A DNA stretch of 64,000 nt. Origin: an uncultured Pseudomonadales bacterium. Its GTDB lineage: Bacteria > Pseudomonadota > Gammaproteobacteria > Pseudomonadales > Azotimanducaceae. The first letter of the stretch is position 1. Every line of letters starts with the position of its first letter. Below are positions 1-7,940 of the stretch, piece by piece. The translations under genes and the position numbers were made by a program. The stretch spans positions 2,836,132-2,900,131 of the forward strand of contig OY282519.1 in NCBI GenBank assembly GCA_958296405.1. The letters are read 5' to 3'. The notes under the pieces are model-generated. The model had not been told where the DNA came from. It saw only the letters and a list, made by a program, of their open reading frames with translations, and did not search any database.

Positions 1-197
1 GGTACATGGCCCACTACGGGGCGGGTGGGGCGGGCGCGTGCTAGGATGCCGCGGCATGCACAACATGGCCCGCTACCGCAGCGTGGCGGTGTGGTGCATT
101 GTGGAGCTTGGGGTGGCTGCCGAACGGCTGGGGAGTATATGAGCGTCTTGCATTCCCAACCGCCTCAGCGACTTGGCACCCACTTAGGGATTGCCCC

Positions 198-227
198 TTG
201 GGTTGCGCCGCGACATCGTTTTATATA
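198..227 (+). promoter_or_regulatory. Candidate sigma70 promoter of the methyltransferase–helicase–AlkB operon
   Basis: A TTGGGT box at 198–203 and a TATATA box at 222–227 are separated by 18 bp. The second box lies in a short AT-rich patch that stands out in GC-rich sequence. It is about 40 bp upstream of the proposed GTG start at 267. The first 266 bases hold no gene I can support. The assignment rests on consensus match only. Confidence 0.4.
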
Positions 228-266
228 CAGTGCTTCGAGTGTTGTGGGATATGGGAGTGCTCTCCG

Positions 267-1088
267 GTGGCGGTAGAATTGCCCCAGTGGCTAGAGGACC
301 TGCGCCGCGCCGAGGTTGTTGATCGAGTTCGGAACGATCCGCGGTCTGGATCGGGCAGGTTCTTTGGCTTGAGCGGGCACACGGCAATGAATGCCATAGG
401 GTGGGGACAAGCACCGTTCGATGAACCTTGGGGCGATCTTTCTCCTGAAGATCGCGCCTTGCTCTACGCCTACTTCAACCAGAAGGGGCATTTGGAGGAG
501 CTTACAGAGGCATTTCGCCAGATGTTTCCGAATCGAACGCCTGACGATCTCATTGTAATCGACGTGGGATGCGGTCCCTGCACTGGCGGCTTGGCTTTGG
601 CCGGTGTGCTCGATCCTCCCACCTTCGACTACATCGGTTTGGACTCGTCGGTCACCATGCGCGACCTTGGCGAGCGTATGGCAGCCAGCTTGCGCCGGCT
701 CAAGGGCATGAGACGGTGCTGGGCGAGCGGACCCGCGGCCGTCGATTGGGATAGAGCACCAAGCTGGCGATCTGTGCTGGTAATCGTTTCATATCTCTTG
801 GCTAGCCCGACCTTGGATCCCGCTCAACTCGTCACGGACCTTGACAAACTCCTTGCCAAGCTAGGAAAAGGCAGGGTTTCTGTGCTTTACACCAATTCTC
901 CAAAAGCCTCCGCCAATCGGAACTTTCCGAGTTTTCAAAAGGCAATGCAGGATGCTGGCTTCGACATGCCGGCCGACGGGACTGGTGAGATTGTCGTTGA
1001 GCGATGGGAAGGCGACCAACAGCGGCATCTTCGATACGCAGTGTTCCATCGTCCTGCACAAAACCGGCTTCCGCTTGGAGGTGGCTAG
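267..1088 (+). CDS. Class I SAM-dependent methyltransferase, first gene of a three-gene operon
   Basis: Predicted 273-residue methyltransferase. The SAM-binding motif I is clear (VIDVGCGPCTGGLAL, about residues 97–111), followed by a strand with an acidic end (YIGLDSS) that would contact the ribose of SAM. The fold resembles Rsm22-like and other class I enzymes, but the substrate cannot be read from the sequence. I chose GTG at 267 because GGGAG lies 9 nt upstream. An in-frame opening back to 99 exists, but its translation (Cys/Trp-rich, no family character) looks non-coding. The stop TAG is followed directly by the ATG of the helicase gene, so the two are translationally coupled. The partner AlkB domain two genes downstream suggests a nucleic-acid substrate; that is inference. 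Confidence 0.8.
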   Translation: MAVELPQWLEDLRRAEVVDRVRNDPRSGSGRFFGLSGHTAMNAIGWGQAPFDEPWGDLSPEDRALLYAYFNQKGHLEELTEAFRQMFPNRTPDDLIVIDVGCGPCTGGLALAGVLDPPTFDYIGLDSSVTMRDLGERMAASLRRLKGMRRCWASGPAAVDWDRAPSWRSVLVIVSYLLASPTLDPAQLVTDLDKLLAKLGKGRVSVLYTNSPKASANRNFPSFQKAMQDAGFDMPADGTGEIVVERWEGDQQRHLRYAVFHRPAQNRLPLGGG

Positions 1089-2231
1089 ATGCGGTTGCCA
1101 ACTTGGGAAGATCTTGAGAGCGTGGACGAGCAACTCGATGTGCTCGAGTGGCCATTGGACGAGGCGCTCTTCGTTGCGGGCCCTCCGGGATCGGGCAAGA
1201 CCGTCCTTGCTGTGCGAAGAGCCCAGATGGTTGCCGAAAGCGAACCAGATGCCGTCATGTTGACGTACAACCGTATGCTTCGCCGGCTGATGAAACTGCT
1301 AAGCGAACAGAGCAGGATGGCGCAGGCCGATGAAACCCCTGCCTTTCCCGGGTCTATAGCGACGGTGCAGAGCTATGTATGGCGTGACTACTTGGAAAGA
1401 ACGAGAAGCAAACCGCCAACGTCGCCGGACGACCCGTTCGCCTACATCTGGAGCGAGATGCTTCACATCCTCGAACAGGGCGAGAACGCTCCGAACAGGT
1501 CTCATTTGATCGTAGACGAGGGACAGGACTTGGCCGAGGGATTCTTCGAGTACGCATCGCATTACATCTCGGAAACGATGTCCGTATTCGCGGATGATGA
1601 TCAGGCTCTTGCCAATCAACGCACGACATTGGAGCAGATCAAGCGTGCGGCCAATCTGCCCGATCCCATCATCCTTACACAGAATCATCGAAACACGCCT
1701 CAGATCGCTAGTCTAGCCGAACACTTTCATGCGGGGCGGTTGCCGGCGGCCGCGGTTCGGCGATCGTTCTCAGGGGAAGTACCGCGTCTCGTAGAGCATG
1801 CATCGCTTGACACGATAGCACATCGAGTTTCCAACTCGATGCAAACTCAGGGTGGCAGCATAGGTGTTGTCGTCGATCAGAACGAAACAGGGAAGCTTCT
1901 GCTCCACCCGCTCCGCGAGCAACTCCCACAGCATCGCGTCGAGTTCTACACGAACAGCCTTAGGAATGAAGATCAGATTAACGTGCTCGAAGATGGCGTG
2001 ACCGTACTCAACAAGGAGTCTGTGAAGGGGCAGGAGTTCGACACGGTGTTCATCCTCGAACTTCATCGTTTCCTTCCATGCACGACTGATAGCGAGAAGC
2101 GCGGCATGTACATGATGTGCAGCCGCGCACGAGACAACCTTTGGCTCATTGCGGGTCCAAACGGTCGCCTGACGAAGGGCGCTAGCGACGCGCTGCCGGG
2201 GCCTAAGATATTGGAGCCGGTAAGATGGTAG
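1089..2231 (+). CDS. Compact superfamily 1 (UvrD/Rep-like) helicase
   Basis: A 380-residue SF1A-type helicase or translocase with the canonical motifs in order. Walker A GPPGSGKT lies at about residue 31, motif Ia near MLTYNRML, and Walker B LIVDEGQDL near 140. Motif III is FADDDQAL, motif IV LTQNHRNT, motif V NKESVKGQEFD, and motif VI MMCSRARDNLWL close to the C-terminus. It is much shorter than UvrD or Rep (about 670–720 aa), so the 1B and 2B accessory domains appear to be reduced or absent. Such minimal helicases occur in defence and repair modules. The start abuts the methyltransferase stop, and its end overlaps the AlkB-fusion gene by 7 bp (2225–2231), which argues for one polycistronic unit with fixed stoichiometry. 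Confidence 0.85.
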   Translation: MRLPTWEDLESVDEQLDVLEWPLDEALFVAGPPGSGKTVLAVRRAQMVAESEPDAVMLTYNRMLRRLMKLLSEQSRMAQADETPAFPGSIATVQSYVWRDYLERTRSKPPTSPDDPFAYIWSEMLHILEQGENAPNRSHLIVDEGQDLAEGFFEYASHYISETMSVFADDDQALANQRTTLEQIKRAANLPDPIILTQNHRNTPQIASLAEHFHAGRLPAAAVRRSFSGEVPRLVEHASLDTIAHRVSNSMQTQGGSIGVVVDQNETGKLLLHPLREQLPQHRVEFYTNSLRNEDQINVLEDGVTVLNKESVKGQEFDTVFILELHRFLPCTTDSEKRGMYMMCSRARDNLWLIAGPNGRLTKGASDALPGPKILEPVRW

Positions 2232-4411
2232 AGCAAACTGAGCTGTCTTACGACGAAGGCGGCTTTCAACAACCTCGTCCTATGGAAGCTGCGTTCCCGC
2301 AGCTCAACCTGACAGTAGATCACCGCCGCTTGTTCCGCGCCTTGGGGGACGGTTGGTTGCGACCGCTGGAGGTGGGCGCAGGACAGGTGGTCGGAGTACG
2401 CCGACTCGTGCGTGAGTCAAAGCATCCAACTTCTGGACATCGGATCGCCGTACGCTTGTTCTTGGACGCAAGCAAACTGCCGGACCTAGATACGCTGGTC
2501 TCTCGGAATGGCCAATGGAAGCCGGTTCGTTTGCGTGACGTTTGCTCGGAGGACGACGCGATACACTGGTCTAGCGCTATTCCCACCTTTGCGATTTGTG
2601 CCGTTGCGGTGCCCTCAATCGAGGAAAGGGACCGCTTAATCGGTATGAGCAACGCTTTGTCAAACGTCGATCTCTCAGACATACAAGTCACTGTAGCCGA
2701 TACAGTGAATGAATACGAGTCTACCATCCCCCTTTGTGAAGCAAAAGGGCAACTTATGATACCAGTGAGACAGGACTCTATTTACGGAGCACTAACGATG
2801 GCTTTGTGGGCAGTGCCACGCATCGACCCGTGGATGGACGTGTTGCAAGCGAGTATGGCGGCCGAGCCTTCGCGCCTAGCCGAGGCAACTGACGCTGTTG
2901 ATGCGCCTTGGTGGCGAGTCCCGCCCTGGCGACCACAAGCCGATCGACAGGACACATTGGCAGATAGCCTATGGCTGGCGGCGATGGACACCTTCCAAGG
3001 CAACTGCGATGAGGAACCATCGCCGCCCCGCGGCATGCTGGTTCGCATCGCAGATCGGGCATTGCAGAACGGTGGCGCGGAGTTCAAAGATGCTATCGCT
3101 GACTGGCGGGACGCTACCGCACGGATATTTGCGACAGAAGCGACAGTGAAACTCCAAGACTGGTGGAAGAATCCGGTTGGCGTTGCGATTCAGCTAGTGC
3201 TAACGCGCCCTGAACCCGGTCGATTCAAGACTTGGTTCAAAGACATGCCCAGCCTACCCCCGGGCATTGCATGGTCGGCTGCCACGTTGTGTGGCTTGCT
3301 GAACGGCTACAGGAGACTGTCCACGGACTTTCGTGGGGGTGCTCTGCAACGAGAGCTGCTTTCCATCGAAGCATTGTCCGTTTGCTCGCCTCAAGCAGCG
3401 AAGATGCACTGGCCCAAAGGTCGCCTCAACTTGCGCTGGCGCCGAGAAGCAGCAGTTTTCGTGCTATCTCACGGAGCCCAAGACTTGGCTCGCAAGACAC
3501 GGCAGGCGCGCGGCAAATGGTATGGGGCGGACTTCGGAAAAGCCGAGGTTTGTCGTGCCGCTAGGGGCGTTGCGGAAAAGCTGAACTGGTCGTGCGTCAA
3601 GGTCTCGATCGAGGATAGGAAAATTCCAGTATCTGGTACGGGCAAACTGGAGATGAGAAGCGGTGGTCTCGAAGTTCTTGGCAAAGTGGATATCTTTGTG
3701 CCCGAGCGGGGGACTTTTGATGTCGAGACCTTCCGCCGGCTTATTGCCTTGGAGAGGGCCAATGTGCCGGCACCGCCTGAGGCCAAGGCGCTTGCCGAGT
3801 TACCCAACGATGTCATCCCAGGTCTCACCTACGAACCGGACTTCCTAGACGAGGAAGACGAACAACGCCTCGTCGAATGGATCGACAAGCAAGCGTGGAG
3901 CAGCGCACTGAGAAGGCGTGTGCAGCACTACGGCTGGCGCTACGATTACAAAGCTCGCGGGGTGGACTCGTCGATGCGCCTTGGTGAACTGCCGGCACCA
4001 CTTGCGGAGCTGGCACAGCGCCTCTACGACCGAGGGCTTGTGCCGCAGGTGCCCGATCAGGCCATCGTCAACGAGTACGAGGCAAATCAGGGCATCACCC
4101 CACACGCGGACGCCCCAAGTTTCGCCGATGGCATCGCGACGATCAGCTTGCTGGAGTCTTGGGAGATGAACTTCCACCCTCCCAGCAAGGGTGGCGGGGG
4201 CAGGATGGGCAACAAAGTGCCGCGGCTGCTCGAACGAAGGAGCGTTGCCGTCTTGCAAGGCGAGGCAAGGTGGAAGTGGAAGCACGAGATCGTCAAACGA
4301 AAGTCGGATCCATACGTTGACCGGGGCAAGCGCCGCAGGCGCGACCGCAACCGCCGCATCTCGCTGACGTTCCGGAAAGTCCGGCCGCCCGCGGGGCAGG
4401 CAAGCCGGTAG
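2225..4411 (+). CDS. Large protein with unknown N-terminal region and C-terminal ALKBH8-type AlkB dioxygenase domain
   Basis: 728 residues. The C-terminal part, about residues 530–725, is a 2-oxoglutarate/Fe(II) dioxygenase of the AlkB family. The metal ligands are visible as H627-x-D629 (GITPHADAP) and H687 (RWKWKHEI), and the 2-oxoglutarate arginines as R711 and R717 in RISLTFRKVR. From memory these segments, together with VNEYEANQGI and RRRVQHYGWRYDY, resemble human ALKBH8 more than E. coli AlkB. ALKBH8 hydroxylates tRNA wobble uridines and is itself fused to a methyltransferase, an interesting parallel with this operon. The N-terminal ~520 residues are rich in Trp and acidic residues and match nothing I recognise. 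Substrate (DNA, rRNA, tRNA or phage RNA) is unknown. Confidence 0.8.
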   Translation: MVEQTELSYDEGGFQQPRPMEAAFPQLNLTVDHRRLFRALGDGWLRPLEVGAGQVVGVRRLVRESKHPTSGHRIAVRLFLDASKLPDLDTLVSRNGQWKPVRLRDVCSEDDAIHWSSAIPTFAICAVAVPSIEERDRLIGMSNALSNVDLSDIQVTVADTVNEYESTIPLCEAKGQLMIPVRQDSIYGALTMALWAVPRIDPWMDVLQASMAAEPSRLAEATDAVDAPWWRVPPWRPQADRQDTLADSLWLAAMDTFQGNCDEEPSPPRGMLVRIADRALQNGGAEFKDAIADWRDATARIFATEATVKLQDWWKNPVGVAIQLVLTRPEPGRFKTWFKDMPSLPPGIAWSAATLCGLLNGYRRLSTDFRGGALQRELLSIEALSVCSPQAAKMHWPKGRLNLRWRREAAVFVLSHGAQDLARKTRQARGKWYGADFGKAEVCRAARGVAEKLNWSCVKVSIEDRKIPVSGTGKLEMRSGGLEVLGKVDIFVPERGTFDVETFRRLIALERANVPAPPEAKALAELPNDVIPGLTYEPDFLDEEDEQRLVEWIDKQAWSSALRRRVQHYGWRYDYKARGVDSSMRLGELPAPLAELAQRLYDRGLVPQVPDQAIVNEYEANQGITPHADAPSFADGIATISLLESWEMNFHPPSKGGGGRMGNKVPRLLERRSVAVLQGEARWKWKHEIVKRKSDPYVDRGKRRRRDRNRRISLTFRKVRPPAGQASR

Positions 4412-4596
4412 TCAGTCATCGTCGTCTCGCCAATTCCAACCGACTTGATCTCCGAAGGGTCTCTTCTTGGGGCGGCTTGGGGACAGCGGCGTTGTGGCAG
4501 GATGCGGCGGTGGCGGCCGATTGGGGGCCGCGCCCGGCGGCTCGGCCGATGGAGTGCCCATCCCGCCGGCGCCGCTATCGCGCCAATCAGGGGGTG

Positions 4597-4602
4597 TATG
4601 AT
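4597..4602 (+). promoter_or_regulatory. Candidate -10 box of the tRNA-Ser gene
   Basis: TATGAT lies 36 bp before the mature tRNA 5' end, a plausible distance for a tRNA promoter with a short leader. No good -35 box is seen 16–18 bp upstream. The rest of the interval from 4412 to 4637 shows no convincing gene. Confidence 0.35.
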
Positions 4603-4637
4603 CGAAAGCTAAGCGATGCGGATGCCAAGCGACTCCC

Positions 4638-4726
4638 GGAGGGGTGGCTGAGTGGTCTAAAGCGCTGGTCTTGAAAACCAGAGGGGTTTAACGCCCCCCA
4701 GGGTTCGAATCCCTGCCCCTCCGCCA
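4638..4726 (+). tRNA. serT: tRNA-Ser(UGA)
   Basis: An 89-nt tRNA including an encoded CCA. The acceptor stem is GGAGGGG (4638–4644) paired with CCCCTCC (4716–4722), followed by discriminator G and CCA. The anticodon stem CTGGT/ACCAG encloses the loop CTTGAAA, giving anticodon TGA at 4672–4674. The variable arm is long, as expected for serine, and the T arm reads GGGTTCGAATCCC. It decodes UCA and other UCN codons. The 3' end is a common target of tyrosine integrases, and an integrase remnant starts 183 bp downstream. Confidence 0.97.
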
Positions 4727-4909
4727 AACCACTGTTGTACGAATCCATCCGCAGTCGTCGCAGCCATCCGCAGTCTCTCTCAACACGTTGATTTTACCGG
4801 ACATATACGCCTGCTCCTGCATCGGCAGCCGTCAGATTCCGTCTGCAAGGGCATCCATCAGGCATCAATGTGATACAAGTTATGCTGCAAACAGAACGAG
4901 ACATTCCCC

Positions 4910-5281
4910 GTGGGCAATCTCACCGCGGCCAAGGTGCGCAAGGCCAAGCACTCCGGGCGCACCCGCTTCCACGAACGCATCTCCGATGGCGGCACGCTCT
5001 TCCTCCAGGTCACGCCGACCGGCGCGAAGTGCTGGGTGCAGGTCGTCCAAGTGCGCGGCGGGCGGCACACCGTGGGGCTGGGCGGATACCCGCTGACCAG
5101 CCTCCAGGAAGCGCGGGAGGCCGCCTTCGAGAACCGCAGGGCGGCGCGGCGCGGAATCCCTCCCGCCAAGCGGGGCGGGCGCAAGCCCGGCGCACCGACC
5201 TTCGAGGAAGCGGCGGCCGAGGTGCGGGCCACGCAGGCGAACGGCTCGGCTACCTGCGGGACGCCGAGGCGTTCACACTGA
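4910..5281 (+). pseudogene. Truncated P4-type tyrosine integrase (N-terminal arm-binding part only)
   Basis: The 123-residue reading frame opens with GTG. It matches the N-terminal DUF4102-like arm-type DNA-binding domain of P4-family integrases, with GGTLFLQVTPTGAKCWVQ and a TVGLGGYPL strand, reaching TFEEAAAEV where the core-binding domain normally starts. After that the sequence turns into about 18 unrelated residues and a stop. The core-binding and catalytic domains (R…H-x-x-R…Y) are missing. Its position and direction just after the tRNA-Ser gene are standard for an island integrase. It is most likely the scar of a decayed or excised integrative element. No second copy of the tRNA 3' end was seen nearby. 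Confidence 0.8.
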
Positions 5282-5305
5282 CGATTAAAAGAGAGGGTTA
5301 ATGGT

Positions 5306-6523
5306 ATGGATTTCATGAAGATGATCGCCGATTGGGGGCGGGTCGTGGCGCGTTCGGTGTTGGTGTTCCACGTCGTGTGTGCCGCAACGGGGCTGGCCAC
5401 ACTGCTCGGCGTGATCTCGGTGCCCTACATCCTGGAGCCGGCGCCGAGCGGTGCTGCGCTCGCCACGGCCGCGTTCACGGGGTTGCTCTGCCTGGTGGCA
5501 CTCTGTGCGCTCGGCGGTGGCGTGCGCTACGCGGTCTACGGCGACTTCAGGCTGCTGCCGAGCCGCAGTTTCCGGGCCTACTTCTCCGGAGACGACGACG
5601 GCACTGAATCCTCGGCGTATGTGCCCCCGCCACTTCCCAAGCGCACCCAGCGCGCAAGCGACGACGACCTGATCGACCAGGCGGGTGAGCTCATGCTGAC
5701 CAATCCGGCCACATTCATGGATCTCTTCGATCGGCTGCAGGGACGGCAATGCACGCCCCCGGGTGAGATTGCCGAGGAGCTCGCGCCCCGGATTCGCGAG
5801 CTCGGCCTCGAGGCCAACTGCAAAGAGCTCTGGGAGCAGGGCTACACCGTCCTCGAAGATGTCGCTTCGCCCGAGTTCTTGCAGGAGCTGCGCGCCGCGG
5901 CAAAAGAGAACGCTGTGCATGTTCTGCCGAAACACCCGGCCTTCGCCCAGGCGGCGCTCAACGACAAACTGATGGCCATCGCCGAGTTCTCGGTCGGAGC
6001 CGGCTTCCTCCTGAGCAACATGGCCACCAGCATTAAGCGCAAGGGCGATCCGGACCTCAGGATCCACGCCGACCAGACTTGGATGCCCGCCCCCTTCCCG
6101 GAACACAACCTCATGCTGACGGCGTGTTGGGCCCTGGACGACTACACCGCCGAATCCGGGGCGACGACCGTCGTTCCGGGGAGTGCAGCACTGCGGCGAT
6201 ATCCCACCCATGAGGAGATCAAATCGACGCCGAGCGAACCGATACTCTGCAAGGCGGGTTCGATCACACTGTGGGATGGCCGGGTCTGGCACGGCAATGG
6301 CCCCCGCACCATCGATGGCGCGCGCAGGGTTCTTCACATCACCTACAACCGTCTGTACACGCGGCAGATGGAGACCTATCCCCGATCGGTCGAGGATGAG
6401 CTGGTCGAAAAATACGGCGAGCCGATGGCCCAGCTGATGGGTCGCTACGACTATCTGGCCAAGCCCGCGGGCAAAGAAGACTATCGCGGCTTTATGCGCG
6501 CGGTCGCCTACGCGCGCCGCTAA
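5306..6523 (+). CDS. Membrane-anchored phytanoyl-CoA dioxygenase (PhyH) family protein
   Basis: 405 residues. The first ~80 form two hydrophobic helices (about 17–40 and 48–72), followed by a charged linker to about residue 120. The rest is a PhyH-type Fe(II)/2-oxoglutarate oxygenase. The ligands H254-x-D256 (RIHADQT) and distal H329 (VWHGNG) are present, and the 2-oxoglutarate arginine probably lies in ARRVLHITYNR. Family members hydroxylate lipids, amino acids or secondary metabolites; the substrate here is unknown. GAGAGGG lies 8 nt before the ATG at 5306. It begins 24 bp after the integrase remnant, so it may be cargo of the decayed island. The N-terminal membrane anchor is unusual for this family. 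Confidence 0.82.
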   Translation: MDFMKMIADWGRVVARSVLVFHVVCAATGLATLLGVISVPYILEPAPSGAALATAAFTGLLCLVALCALGGGVRYAVYGDFRLLPSRSFRAYFSGDDDGTESSAYVPPPLPKRTQRASDDDLIDQAGELMLTNPATFMDLFDRLQGRQCTPPGEIAEELAPRIRELGLEANCKELWEQGYTVLEDVASPEFLQELRAAAKENAVHVLPKHPAFAQAALNDKLMAIAEFSVGAGFLLSNMATSIKRKGDPDLRIHADQTWMPAPFPEHNLMLTACWALDDYTAESGATTVVPGSAALRRYPTHEEIKSTPSEPILCKAGSITLWDGRVWHGNGPRTIDGARRVLHITYNRLYTRQMETYPRSVEDELVEKYGEPMAQLMGRYDYLAKPAGKEDYRGFMRAVAYARR

Positions 6524-6712
6524 AGCGTCGACGCGGCGTCCGCCGTCCGCCACGCCGTTGAATCCATCCTGCGCCAAGGGTTTCACAGCCTCAAGGAGCG
6601 GCCCCACCTCTACGAGCGGATGGCGGACAAAGCGAAGGCAGCCGAGCCAACGCGGCATCAAGATCCGACGCTTGTGTTATCGTCCACTTGGCGCGATTGC
6701 CGACTAGGGGAG

Positions 6713-6925
6713 ATGATGCAACTCACGGCAGTGTTAGTGCCCGCCCCGGAAGGAGGATTCGTGGCAACGAATCCTGAAACCGGCACGACGACACAAGGCG
6801 AGACCGTTGAAGGGGCATTGGCCAACCTGCGGGAAGCGACGGAACTCTATCTGGAAGAGTCGCCAGTGGAATCATATGGGCGGCCGCTGGTGACGACGAT
6901 CGAAGTTCGCTCCCGTGCCGCCTAG
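6713..6925 (+). CDS. Orphan HicB-like antitoxin-family protein
   Basis: A 70-residue protein with the partial RNase-H-like fold of HicB antitoxins: a first strand LTAVLVPAPEGGFVA, the turn NPETGTTTQGETVEGALANL, and a helix ending EATELYLEE. I start it at the first of two adjacent ATG codons. A longer in-frame opening to 6620 encodes a segment without family character. Neither flank encodes an adjacent HicA toxin, so it is either a solitary regulator or a leftover of a toxin–antitoxin pair. The 189 bp before it hold nothing recognised. Confidence 0.65.
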   Translation: MMQLTAVLVPAPEGGFVATNPETGTTTQGETVEGALANLREATELYLEESPVESYGRPLVTTIEVRSRAA

Positions 6926-7073
6926 CCTGCCGCATGCATCCGGCCGTCGAACATGTCGTGCTCTTTAGGTGCTCGGATTCGTCGTGTCTCGTCAACGAGG
7001 TAGCCATACTGTGATGCGTCGCGGTTCGTTGTGCTGCCTCTAACTCCGCCTGTGCCGTTCAATCTCTTTTAAC

Positions 7074-7940
7074 TTAGCAGCCTGTTCGGCTATCCGTTCG
7101 GCTTCCTGTGCAGCCTGTTCGCCGATCCGTTGGGTTAGTTCGGCTTCCCGTTTTGCCAATCGGTTTTTTGCGATAGCGCTCTGTAAGTCCGCGTTCCTTA
7201 TCTGCTTGTGCCCAAGGTGTGCAAACGGCGGCAGTTTCTTGATTCTGTTGGAGCGGTGCGCCTTCGTAGCGGTATCGCTGGCCACGGGGAGATACGGCAA
7301 CGACCCCGTTGTGTCGATACTCGTGCATATCGCCTGCGGGGACGTTCAGCGGTCGTCCATGCGAAGACAGAACCGCGTACTCCCAGCCGTCGATTCGGAA
7401 CAGGTGTGCGGACTCCGACACGAGCCCCGTCATGCCCATCACCTTGACGAATCCCTCGGTCACGTCCGAAAGGGCCGATCGGGCCAGCGCGTCTCGGTCG
7501 CCATCAAACAGAGTCCACGTGCTCGACCCGGCGTCGATCATCGTTTCGATGGTGCGGATGTCCGGTTCAAAATCGCTCCAAATGGAAGCGAACGCATCGA
7601 TCGTGGCGATCACCGGCCCGGCGAATTCATGGCTTCCGGGATTCACGGCATTGCGGACCCTAAACCTGAGCTGGTCGCCGACTCGGTGCAGAGTGAAGAC
7701 CTGTTCCGTTCCGGTGTCTCGAAAACAGACGAGAGCAACGCCATCGGTGCCGGGCGTGGCCTCATCCGCGTCGTACGACAGCGTGGCATCCTCGCTTGAC
7801 TGGGCGCGGACGGTCGGCACTGCGGCGAGGAACGCTGCCGCTACGAGCGTGGTCGCGCGGCACACAGCCGCAAGGGGCCTTACGGCGGACACCCGGAATG
7901 GCGCGCACGTCGCGATCAGTGGGGCTCGATTCGTTGTCAA
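7074..7940 (-). CDS. Putative secreted protein of unknown function, possibly frameshifted at its C-terminus
   Basis: As read, 288 residues starting at TTG (7940), which overlaps the stop of the upstream gene. A GTG at 7892 would give a cleaner Sec signal peptide (about 30 residues ending TVRAQ). The middle part is a mixed beta-rich domain with no family I recognise. The last ~35 residues are an odd Arg/Thr/Gly/Cys-rich stretch. In another frame the same bases encode a regular coiled coil (…EAERIAEQAAKLKEIERH) to a stop at 7040. This suggests a one-base frameshift near 7190–7210, either real or a sequencing error. It pairs with the gene upstream (7937–8770) as a two-gene secreted unit. Confidence 0.55.
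   Translation of the reverse strand: MTTNRAPLIATCAPFRVSAVRPLAAVCRATTLVAAAFLAAVPTVRAQSSEDATLSYDADEATPGTDGVALVCFRDTGTEQVFTLHRVGDQLRFRVRNAVNPGSHEFAGPVIATIDAFASIWSDFEPDIRTIETMIDAGSSTWTLFDGDRDALARSALSDVTEGFVKVMGMTGLVSESAHLFRIDGWEYAVLSSHGRPLNVPAGDMHEYRHNGVVAVSPRGQRYRYEGAPLQQNQETAAVCTPWAQADKERGLTERYRKKPIGKTGSRTNPTDRRTGCTGSRTDSRTGC

Noticed and set aside
99-266. N-terminal extension of the methyltransferase
   Set aside because: The extra 56 codons are Cys/Trp-rich without family resemblance and contain the probable promoter; GTG 267 has a better ribosome binding site.
5285-6661. 458-codon minus-strand frame opposite the PhyH gene
   Set aside because: Composition is Arg/Gly/His-rich and lacks domain features, while the plus strand has an intact dioxygenase with ligands and a ribosome binding site.
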